Below are positions 29,130 to 36,092 of a stretch of 48,090 nucleotides of DNA, in pieces. Position numbers and translations under genes: made by a program. The stretch spans positions 69,143 to 117,232 of the forward strand of contig PBWH01000014.1 of NCBI GenBank assembly GCA_002727195.1, written 5' to 3'. Under the pieces are notes generated by a model. It saw nothing but the letters and a program-made list of their open reading frames with translations. It did no database searches and was not told the DNA's origin. This stretch comes from Gemmatimonadota bacterium (lineage in GTDB: Bacteria > Latescibacterota > UBA2968). Within the stretch, counting starts at the first letter, position 1. The number at the start of each line of letters is the position of its first letter.

Positions 29130-29756
29130 ATGTTCTCGATGCAGAACTTCGAGCACACCTACACCGATGATTCCGTCATCAGGGTCGATTCGCTTGATGT
29201 TCCCCAAGGAGGGAAGTTGCTGGTCAGCGGCCCTTCAGGCAGCGGCAAGACGACTTTCCTCCACGTGCTGTGTGGCATCCTACGCCCCACATCCGGTCGG
29301 ATCCTCGTTCGGGATCAGGACATCTACGCGCTGCCTGAATCGGCGAGGGACAGGTTCCGGGGGCGGACCATTGGGATCGTGCTCCAACAGTTCAACCTGC
29401 TCCCTGCATTGACCGTAATCCAGAACCTGATGGTCGCACAATACGCGGCCGGCTTGGAGAAGGATCCCGCCCGGACAGATGCCCTGCTCACGAGTCTCGA
29501 TATCCAGGGACACCGAGACACGTTTCCCAACCAACTCAGCTATGGTCAGAAGCAGCGTGTCGCGATCGCGCGTGCATTGGTTAACAACCCCGCATTGCTC
29601 CTGGCCGACGAACCGACCTCGGGGCTCGATGACGAGAACGCAAGTCGCGCCGTTGACCTCCTGATCGAACAGTCGGAGCGCCGGAACGTGACGCTTGTTA
29701 TCGCGAGCCATGACGACCGTGTCAGGCCGCGGATCCCGGATACCTACGAGCTATGA
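29130..29756 (+). CDS. MacB/LolD-type ABC transporter ATP-binding protein (zinc-island)
   Basis: A 208-aa ATPase with Walker A GPSGSGKTT, Q-loop LQQFNLLP, signature LSYGQKQR and Walker B LLLADEPTSG. It belongs to the LolD/MacB subclass that works with FtsX-fold permeases. ATG 29130 is chosen because GGAG lies five bases before it; GTG 29112 is in frame but lacks a site. The stop overlaps the permease start by 4 bp (ATGA). The neighbours (His-rich permease, DUF3299 protein) match the order of the Pseudomonas aeruginosa PA4064-PA4066 zinc-responsive genes, so a zinc-related role is inferred. Confidence 0.88.
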   Translation: MFSMQNFEHTYTDDSVIRVDSLDVPQGGKLLVSGPSGSGKTTFLHVLCGILRPTSGRILVRDQDIYALPESARDRFRGRTIGIVLQQFNLLPALTVIQNLMVAQYAAGLEKDPARTDALLTSLDIQGHRDTFPNQLSYGQKQRVAIARALVNNPALLLADEPTSGLDDENASRAVDLLIEQSERRNVTLVIASHDDRVRPRIPDTYEL

Positions 29757-31123
29757 ACCTCCCGGTACTAAGCCTGGCATTCCTGCGACGGCGCCGACTC
29801 AGCGGACTGCTGAGCATCGGTCTTCTCGGTTTCGGGCTTGGGATGGTCGATGCCGTACTCCTTTTCAGTCAGCAGCTCAGAGACGGGTTGGAGCGCAACA
29901 TCGGCGGGATAGACCTGGTTGTGGGCGCAAAGGGCAGTCCCCTCCAACTGATCTTGTCATCCGTGTTCCAGGCGGATGCGCCGACGGGGAACATCCCGCT
30001 GGCCGAGGCACAGGACGTCGCATCGCAGCGTGGGGTCAAACGAGCGATCCCAATGGCGTTGGGTGACAGTTACAAGAGTCACCGAATCGTCGGTACCGAA
30101 CGGAGCTATGCCGACCTCTATGGGGGGCAGCTCTCTGAGGGGCGCTGGTGGTCCTCAGAGCTGGAGGTCGTGATCGGCCCCGAAGCGGCAACCAAGACCG
30201 GCCTGTCGCTTGGAGATACCTTCTCCAGCATACACGGATTCGAGTCCGATGGGCACAGCCACGCTGAGAAGATGCGGGTCGTCGGGGTGTTGAATCCGAC
30301 CGCCGCAGTACTCGATCGCCTGATCTTGACGTCAGTGCAGACCGTCTGGCACGTACACGGGGTCCACGATGACAAGCACGGCGAGGAAGATCACGACCAC
30401 GCGGATCACGACCAGGAAGGACACGATCACGCCGAGCACGCTGATAAGGACCACGACCACGGAGAACAGGCGGCAGAGGATCACGATCGCGCGGGACACG
30501 ATGAGGAAGGTCACGACCACGGTGAACAAGAGGAAAGCATGGCGGATGTCCTGGATCCGGGCAGCCACTCTTCCGACGAACTGGAACTGACAGCCCTGCT
30601 GATTCAGTACTCATCTCCGATCGCAGCAGCGCGGTTTCCGACACACGTAAACAAGACCACCACCCTTCAGGCCGCCTCGCCTGCCTTCGAGACCGCACGA
30701 CTGTTCGCGCTCATTGGCGTGGGTATGGACGCGCTCCGCGCCTTCGGAGTACTGCTCGCCTGCGGTGCGCTGATCGGCGTGTTCGTCCTCCTCCACGAGC
30801 AACTCAGCGATCTCAGCCACGAACTCGGCGTGCTTCGACTGTTGGGCGTATCCAGGGGTAAGATCCTCGGCATCGTGATCCTCCAGGGCGTCATGCTGGG
30901 GTCGGCTGGATCGGTTTTCGGTATCGCGCTGGGTCACACAGGACTTGCGGGCTTGAACGCGATTATGTCTACATCGGGGCTTGGCGCGACGGGCAGCCTG
31001 ACGTGGCTACCTGCTGAACTGGGCGTCCTGCTTGCGGGACCGATCCTGGGGGCTGCAGCGGCCTTTGCGCCGGCCTGGAGAGCCTATCGAACACAAATCT
31101 CACTCGTTCTCGCCGAGAACTAG
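29753..31123 (+). CDS. FtsX-fold ABC permease with His/Asp-rich periplasmic loop
   Basis: MacB/FtsX-type permease, 456 aa, with one transmembrane helix near the start, a large periplasmic domain, and three helices at about 315-335, 365-385 and 415-440. Between residues 200 and 257 (30350-30524) the periplasmic domain carries about twenty His mixed with Asp/Glu in HDH-, HDHAD- and HDHGE-like units, a likely zinc-binding reservoir. Such loops occur in permeases of Zur-controlled operons. The ATG overlaps the ATPase gene by 4 bp. MacB-fold proteins usually move substrates by mechanotransmission, not by a classic import channel, so what is moved is open. Confidence 0.87.
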   Translation: MNLPVLSLAFLRRRRLSGLLSIGLLGFGLGMVDAVLLFSQQLRDGLERNIGGIDLVVGAKGSPLQLILSSVFQADAPTGNIPLAEAQDVASQRGVKRAIPMALGDSYKSHRIVGTERSYADLYGGQLSEGRWWSSELEVVIGPEAATKTGLSLGDTFSSIHGFESDGHSHAEKMRVVGVLNPTAAVLDRLILTSVQTVWHVHGVHDDKHGEEDHDHADHDQEGHDHAEHADKDHDHGEQAAEDHDRAGHDEEGHDHGEQEESMADVLDPGSHSSDELELTALLIQYSSPIAAARFPTHVNKTTTLQAASPAFETARLFALIGVGMDALRAFGVLLACGALIGVFVLLHEQLSDLSHELGVLRLLGVSRGKILGIVILQGVMLGSAGSVFGIALGHTGLAGLNAIMSTSGLGATGSLTWLPAELGVLLAGPILGAAAAFAPAWRAYRTQISLVLAEN

Positions 31124-31161
31124 TTAGATATCGACTCGTCAACGTACTAACAGAGGACTTG

Positions 31162-32397
31162 ATGGCAGAAGCGCAACCGAACATAGATGACCGACTCCCC
31201 GTAACTGTGCTTTCCGGATTCCTGGGAGCCGGAAAGACGACACTCCTCAACCACATCCTGAACAACCGCGAAGGGCTGCGCGTCGCCGTGATCGTGAACG
31301 ACATGAGCGAAGTCAACATCGACGCCCGCCTGATCGACAAAGGTGGAGCTGGGCTTTCACGGACCGAAGAGAAATTCGTTGAGATGTCCAACGGCTGCAT
31401 CTGTTGTACCCTCCGTGACGACCTGCTCGCGGAGGTCTCTCGCCTGGCGCGCGAGCAGCGGTTCGACTATCTCCTCATCGAATCGAGCGGAATCTCAGAA
31501 CCCATTCCCGTTGCCCAGACCTTTACGTTCGAAGACGAGAACGGCATCAGCCTCGGTCAACTCTCGAGGCTGGATACAATGGTGACAGTGGTCGACGCAG
31601 TGAACTTCATACGAGACTACGACGCAGCTGAAAGCCTGAAGGAGCGCGGCGAGTCACTCGAAGAGGACGACAATCGCTCGGTCCCCGACCTTCTGATTGA
31701 ACAGGTCGAGTTTGCAGATGTCATTCTGCTCAACAAGTGTGACCTGGTACCCGAAGAGCTGGCACGCGAAGTCGAAGCGACGCTCTGCGCTCTCAACCCC
31801 GGCGCCCAGATCAAGATGGCAACGCGTGGCGAGGTTCCGCTCGAGACGGTGCTCGGAACCGGACTGTTTGACTACGAGAAAGCTGCTGGATCAGCTGGTT
31901 GGATCCGTGAACTGGCCGGGGAGCACACACCCGAGACGGAGGAATACGGGATCTCCAGCTTCACTTACAGCAGGTCGGAACCCTTTGACGCAGAGAAGTT
32001 CTGGGCCTACCTGCACGATGCGGGTAACTGGGGCGGCGTACTTCGTTCCAAGGGCTTCTTCTGGGTCGCGTCGGACTATCGCATTGCATATGAGTGGTCG
32101 CAGGCAGGTGGTGTCAGCTCTGTCAACGCGTGTGGGGTATGGTGGGCGGCTACGCCTCGTGAATACTGGGACCACCCCGATGGCCAGATGCCCGACGAAC
32201 AACCCGGATGGCATCCCCGGTTTGGCGATCGTGTTCAGGAGATCGTGTTCATCGGGCAGGATATGGATGAAGCGTCGATGCGTGCGAGGCTCGACGCGTG
32301 TTTGATCGAGAATGAGCTCCTCGAGGGGGACAGCAACACCTGGTCTGAACTCCCGAACCCGTTCCCCGAGCTGCAAGCCGAGGAAGAATCAGCATGA
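31162..32397 (+). CDS. G3E-family GTPase, ZigA/YciC-like zinc metallochaperone
   Basis: COG0523 protein, 411 aa, with Walker [10 protein letters not shown] (19-27), CxCC as CICC (79-82) in [16 protein letters not shown], and the C-terminal CobW domain with GFFWVA and the RFGDR-QEIVFIG block found in ZigA/ZagA-type members. These bind zinc with GTP and support zinc enzymes when zinc is short. ATG 31162 is preferred to TTG 31159 because GAGG at 31153-31156 is better placed. It follows the permease by 38 bp. It is longer than the G3E protein at 18998 and belongs to a different subgroup. Confidence 0.92.
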   Translation: MAEAQPNIDDRLPVTVLSGFLGAGKTTLLNHILNNREGLRVAVIVNDMSEVNIDARLIDKGGAGLSRTEEKFVEMSNGCICCTLRDDLLAEVSRLAREQRFDYLLIESSGISEPIPVAQTFTFEDENGISLGQLSRLDTMVTVVDAVNFIRDYDAAESLKERGESLEEDDNRSVPDLLIEQVEFADVILLNKCDLVPEELAREVEATLCALNPGAQIKMATRGEVPLETVLGTGLFDYEKAAGSAGWIRELAGEHTPETEEYGISSFTYSRSEPFDAEKFWAYLHDAGNWGGVLRSKGFFWVASDYRIAYEWSQAGGVSSVNACGVWWAATPREYWDHPDGQMPDEQPGWHPRFGDRVQEIVFIGQDMDEASMRARLDACLIENELLEGDSNTWSELPNPFPELQAEEESA

Positions 32398-32441
32398 CTT
32401 CACTACATTCGCCCTCAGGGCGGTAAATGAGAGGTCGCAGA

Positions 32442-32987
32442 ATGAGAACCCAACGGACAGCCGTGCTGATCGGCTTCCTGTCGATGTTTCTGACCGGTGC
32501 CGTTGTATCGGCTGAAGGACTGCCGCAAACCGTTGCCTGGGAGGTGCTGGGCGACATGACCTACAAAGACGACGGCAAGACGTTCTTCGCGACGTTTTCA
32601 CCGCGGGTCCAAAAGCTGAAGGACAAAGAGATCATCGTGGCCGGCTACATGATTCCAGTTGAGCCATCCGAGATGCAGGGGCGGTTCGTTCTCAGCGGGC
32701 TGCCACTTGCAGGATGCACGTTCTGTGGCGGCGGTGGGGGCGAGCCGGAAACCTACATCGAGGTCACGGTGGTCGATCCCTTTCGGTTCACCTACGATCC
32801 GATTGCCCTCAAAGGCAAACTGATCATTGTAGACCAGGACGAGTGGGGACTCTTCTACCGACTGCACAAAGCAACACCGGTTAAGCTTGCTGCGGCGGAA
32901 TTGCAGAAGCTTTTGATCCCCACACGCGAGGCCGCCTATCAGGTCGAAGTCGATGAAGGGCCAGAAAAAGGAGACAAAGTCCCATGA
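32442..32987 (+). CDS. DUF3299 periplasmic protein
   Basis: Exported 181-aa protein of DUF3299: signal peptide (LTGAVVSAEG at its end), the block KEIIVAGYMIPVE, and the Cys pair C92/C95 in GCTFCGGGGG. Family members regularly sit next to MacB-like ABC genes with His-rich permeases in zinc-responsive operons (as PA4066). The function is not known; the CxxC in a Gly-rich loop suggests metal binding. ATG 32442 gives a standard signal peptide and has GAGG nearby; ATG 32427 is an alternative. The stop overlaps the MerC gene by 4 bp. Confidence 0.85.
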   Translation: MRTQRTAVLIGFLSMFLTGAVVSAEGLPQTVAWEVLGDMTYKDDGKTFFATFSPRVQKLKDKEIIVAGYMIPVEPSEMQGRFVLSGLPLAGCTFCGGGGGEPETYIEVTVVDPFRFTYDPIALKGKLIIVDQDEWGLFYRLHKATPVKLAAAELQKLLIPTREAAYQVEVDEGPEKGDKVP

Positions 32988-33373
32988 GCGAGTCACTCAC
33001 CAGAAACACTGCAGATCAGTTCGCTATTCTCGGCTCCACCCTCTGCCTGGTTCACTGTATCATCCTACCCGGTGCCTTGGTGCTGTTCCCATCGCTCTTC
33101 GCGCTGGGACTGACCGACGAGCACTATCACGCCGCGCTTCTGAAACTGGTTGTCCCTCTCAGCCTCCTGGCGCTCTTCATGGGCTACCGAAGACACCGGA
33201 AATTTGCGGTCCCGCTCTGGGGTCTGGCGGGCCTCAGCATACTGGCGCTACCGGTTGTGGCCGGGCACGATGTGCTGGGCGAATCGTTGGAACGGATCTT
33301 CACCATCGCCGGCAGTGTCGGAATCGTCGTCGCCCACACCAGAAATCAATCCCTTTGCCGTGCCTGCGAATGA
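32984..33373 (+). CDS. MerC-like membrane protein 1
   Basis: Four-helix inner-membrane protein, 129 aa, of the MerC family, with the first-helix Cys pair in STLCLVHCIILPG. MerC was found as a mercury transporter, but genomic relatives without mercury genes often lie in Zur-type zinc loci. No merA, merR or merP is present, so mercury resistance is unlikely. The C-terminus LCRACE offers another CxxC. The ATG overlaps the DUF3299 gene by 4 bp. Confidence 0.85.
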   Translation: MSESLTRNTADQFAILGSTLCLVHCIILPGALVLFPSLFALGLTDEHYHAALLKLVVPLSLLALFMGYRRHRKFAVPLWGLAGLSILALPVVAGHDVLGESLERIFTIAGSVGIVVAHTRNQSLCRACE

Positions 33374-33443
33374 TCTGCCGCCCACCTGCATATGGAACAC
33401 GCTGAGGGCTTCGCCGACTTGGGCACGCTACAAGCTAAAGCCT

Positions 33444-33480
33444 ATACTTCCACATACTTTTAGCCCACTCCCAAAGGGAG
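33444..33480 (+). promoter_or_regulatory. Direct repeat and RBS hairpin before the RHH gene
   Basis: ATACTT occurs at 33444-33449 and 33454-33459, one helical turn apart, similar in layout to the ATACRCA repeats of the shared element. CTCCC-AAA-GGGAG (33468-33480) then pairs with the likely Shine-Dalgarno GGGAG seven bases before the ATG. Confidence 0.35.
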
Positions 33481-33487
33481 ACCGTGT

Positions 33488-33835
33488 ATGAAACGACTGA
33501 ACTTCACCCTCGACAACTCAACCGTTAATCTGCTCGACACCCTAGCAGACAAGTACTACCAAGGCAACAAATCCCGTACGATCCGGGAAGCCCTCCAAAG
33601 CCTGGCCGCTCACACAGGTCACGACGGCTGGGTGATCACGGGCTACACACCGGTCGAACTCGTGGAGGATGCCGACTGCCGTACATGTGGAACCCATCAC
33701 GAAAAGGGCGACGTCCTGTTCCACCCCGTGTTCGAGCGAGGGAGCAGTCCCCAAGCGATGTCCAGCCTTCCCAAAGAACACTGGTTGGATTGTGGCGAGT
33801 GCGTAGAGAAGAACGTTTCCACAGATAGCCCATAA
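33488..33835 (+). CDS. Ribbon-helix-helix protein with Cys/His tail; candidate metal-sensing regulator
   Basis: A 115-aa protein with two parts. Residues 1-42 are a clear RHH DNA-binding domain: strand RLNFTLDNST, first helix LLDTLADKYY, loop GNKSR and helix TIREALQSLA. Residues 45-115 carry C64 and C67 (CRTC), H70, H71, H79, H98, C102 and C105 (HWLDCGEC), enough for one or two metal sites. RHH plus a metal-binding C-terminus is the logic of NikR, but this tail is not the NikR ACT-like domain. The position inside the zinc block, with matching elements upstream of two transcription units, suggests it senses zinc and represses uptake. This is inference; I do not recognise a named family. Confidence 0.7.
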   Translation: MKRLNFTLDNSTVNLLDTLADKYYQGNKSRTIREALQSLAAHTGHDGWVITGYTPVELVEDADCRTCGTHHEKGDVLFHPVFERGSSPQAMSSLPKEHWLDCGECVEKNVSTDSP

Positions 33836-33907
33836 TTGCTTGAAAAATATTCGGTTATATATGGTTATCAGATTGCTCTTGCACTGTTACAGATGGACCG
33901 ATAGATT

Positions 33908-33926
33908 TATACACACCCAATACGCA
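33908..33926 (+). promoter_or_regulatory. Second copy of the shared 19-bp element, before MerC 2
   Basis: TATACACACCCAATACGCA differs from 29037-29055 only in the central three bases. It contains ATACACAC and ATACGCAC as direct repeats 11 bp apart. It starts 42 bp before the ATG of the MerC gene. GGTTAT at 33853 and 33864, repeated 11 bp apart, lies upstream. Confidence 0.5.
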
Positions 33927-33949
33927 CTTTACCTGTCTTCTAGAAGAAA

Positions 33950-34375
33950 ATGCTGAAAACGACACAATCCCTTAGTGACAAAGCGGCGATCCTGATCTCG
34001 ACAGCGTGCACTGTCCACTGTCTGTTGATTCCGGTGGCGATCGTCGCGTTTCCCGTCCTGGCCTCCACGTTCTTCGGCGATGGGGCCTTCCACACGATCC
34101 TCCTCTGGCTGATCCTGCCGACTTCTATCTTGGCGTTGACCCTGGGGTGTCGCGCTCATCGTGACTATCGCGTCGTCCTGCTCGGTCTGACGGGTCTTGC
34201 ACTGGTCGGTGTCGCGGCGGTGGCCGGTCACGACCACCTGAGTGAGTTTGGGGAACGAGGCGTGACGATGGCCGGGTCCGGCTTCCTGATTCTGGGTCAT
34301 ATCCTGAATCAGCGACTGTGCAGTCACGACCACTGCCACGATCACGACGCGATCACCGAACACCACGAACACTGA
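33950..34375 (+). CDS. MerC-like membrane protein 2 with His-rich tail
   Basis: A 141-aa MerC-family protein with four predicted helices, the Cys pair of STACTVHCLLIP, and a C-terminal tail rich in His and Asp (CSHDHCHDHDAITEHHEH). It is related to the MerC at 32984 but carries a distinct metal tail, so it is a divergent paralogue. The tail could hand metal to the small membrane protein encoded seven bases downstream. It begins a new transcription unit after the RHH gene. Confidence 0.85.
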   Translation: MLKTTQSLSDKAAILISTACTVHCLLIPVAIVAFPVLASTFFGDGAFHTILLWLILPTSILALTLGCRAHRDYRVVLLGLTGLALVGVAAVAGHDHLSEFGERGVTMAGSGFLILGHILNQRLCSHDHCHDHDAITEHHEH

Positions 34376-34382
34376 GACCACA

Positions 34383-34667
34383 ATGCTTCGCCCAGCCACA
34401 AACGCGACCCTTGTCCGGCCGATCATCGCAGTGCTGGCGGTCGCGTTCGCTTTTGGGATCGTCCATAGCTTCGAGCACGATCACCACGAGCACGTCGGGT
34501 CCGATTGTCTGGCCTGCGAGTGGTCGCAGTCTCTCCATATCGCATTCCTCGCGCTACTCCTGCCGGTGCTTCTTTTCGCCGGTACCTACACGCATACCAA
34601 ACGCGAATCCTCTGATCATCTCCTTTATCTGTCTCCGCTTGGTCGCTCTCCGCCTGCGATACAGTAA
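34383..34667 (+). CDS. Small His/Cys membrane protein (DUF2946-like)
   Basis: A 94-aa protein with two hydrophobic helices (about 10-30 and 50-68) separated by a short loop reading HSFEHDHHEHVGSDCLACEW, a dense His/Cys cluster. Small proteins of this shape are common in metal-uptake loci and resemble DUF2946. It starts seven bases after MerC 2 and is probably co-translated. A periplasmic metal-relay role is inferred. Confidence 0.65.
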   Translation: MLRPATNATLVRPIIAVLAVAFAFGIVHSFEHDHHEHVGSDCLACEWSQSLHIAFLALLLPVLLFAGTYTHTKRESSDHLLYLSPLGRSPPAIQ

Positions 34668-34822
34668 TCGCATCATCCACCGCATCCTTACTTGCTGCTC
34701 TACGCAGTGAGTCCGAATCCAACATGCCAGGCCAGCAGCCGCCTGGTAGAACCGATGTCGGTCCAGTCTTTTGACTGTCAGGCCCTGTTAGGCCTCTACT
34801 ACTGTACACCAGGAGAACCAAG

Positions 34823-36064
34823 ATGATTTCCAGATACAAAGGCGCGTTCCTCGCGCTCGCCTGCTCGCTCTCGGCCGTGATCGCAGGCTGTGGTGAAGAT
34901 GATCCGATCAGCTCTCAGGAGGAGCACTTCGAGGCCGAAGGTCTCGTGATCGTCGATTCCGGCGTCCGTTTCTTCCGCTACTTCCAGGGACAGATCGACG
35001 CTGCGGACAACAGAACCGATCACCTCGAGGCCGAGGTCGCCGAACTAACCGGCCATTGGAGCATCCGGTTCCTCGACGGAGCCGGTAGCGAGTTCGCCGC
35101 ACCGACCGACCCGGACTTTCGGTTTACGTGGGTGATCGCCGACCCCTCAATCGTCGAGGTCGTCCAGGACCCAGGTGATGAGGGTAAATTCGAATTCCAT
35201 CTGCGCGGTCTCCAGGCCGGCGAAACGACGATTGTCCTCGAGGTCACCCACGTCGATCACGCAGATTTCCGCACCATCCCAATAGCCGTTCACGTCGAGG
35301 AGCATTTCGAGGCTGAAGGTCTCGTGCTCGTGGACTCGGGCGTACGTTTCTTCCGTTACTTCCAGGGCGTCGTCGACACGACCGGCGGCCGTCACAACCA
35401 TCTGGAAGCGCCGATCGGCCTGACTGGTCACTGGAGCATCAAGTTCCTCGACGGCGAAGGTACTGAGTTCGACGCACCCACTGGAGGCGAGCTGACATTC
35501 GGATATACCATCGCGGATCCGACGCTTCTTGAGGTCTTCCAGGATCCGGGAGACGAAGGCAGTTTCGAGTTCCATCTCCGTGGGCTGGCAGAGGGCGAAA
35601 CGACGATTATACTCTCCGTCCTCCACGAAGGTCACGCCGACTTCTCGACCCTTCCGCTATCCGTCCACATCGAAGCTACGGCCGGGCAGCACGGTGAACC
35701 GATGGGAGTCCGCGTCAAGGACGAGGAAAGCGGTAAGCTTCTGACTGAGACACCACTTGCCGGTCAGGGCGAAACCACCGGAACGCTGACGGTTGTCCAG
35801 GCTGACAGTACCGACCACCTGGAGGTTCAGTTCTTTGACGCCCAGGGCGTCGAGTTCCAGCCGGCAGCTCCGCCCCACGCGCTTGGGATCGCGGTCGCTG
35901 ACACCACGCTGCTAGGCATCGATCCTCCGATGGATCCCGAATTCTGGGCGTTCCGCCTGATCGGCAGGGCCGCGGGCGCGACGACGATCACCCTCTCGAT
36001 CCTGCACGACGGGGACCCGGAGGAGACGTTCGCAACCATCCCGGTTACTGTCACAGCTCCTTAG
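34823..36064 (+). CDS. Three-repeat lipoprotein of the zinc island (unrecognised family)
   Basis: A 413-aa lipoprotein (signal ending VIAGC). After it come three homologous domains of about 120 residues. The first two, about 31-155 and 156-285, are near copies: HFEAEGLV-VDSGVRFFRYFQG, HLE, GHWSI-FLDG-G-EF, IADP, QDPGDEG-FEFHLRGL, GETTI, H--HADF. The third (about 286-413) is divergent but keeps DHLEVQFFDAQGVEF, F-LIGRAAGATTI and ILHDGD. The His and Asp at HLE, GHW, FHLRG and H-HADF recur, suggesting a metal site per repeat. It has AGGAG nine bases before the ATG and precedes the ZnuD-like receptor by 26 bp, so it may capture zinc at the surface or in the periplasm. I do not recognise the family. 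Confidence 0.75.
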   Translation: MISRYKGAFLALACSLSAVIAGCGEDDPISSQEEHFEAEGLVIVDSGVRFFRYFQGQIDAADNRTDHLEAEVAELTGHWSIRFLDGAGSEFAAPTDPDFRFTWVIADPSIVEVVQDPGDEGKFEFHLRGLQAGETTIVLEVTHVDHADFRTIPIAVHVEEHFEAEGLVLVDSGVRFFRYFQGVVDTTGGRHNHLEAPIGLTGHWSIKFLDGEGTEFDAPTGGELTFGYTIADPTLLEVFQDPGDEGSFEFHLRGLAEGETTIILSVLHEGHADFSTLPLSVHIEATAGQHGEPMGVRVKDEESGKLLTETPLAGQGETTGTLTVVQADSTDHLEVQFFDAQGVEFQPAAPPHALGIAVADTTLLGIDPPMDPEFWAFRLIGRAAGATTITLSILHDGDPEETFATIPVTVTAP

Positions 36065-36092
36065 CGAACCTGTTACGAGGCTGGAAAGAGTG

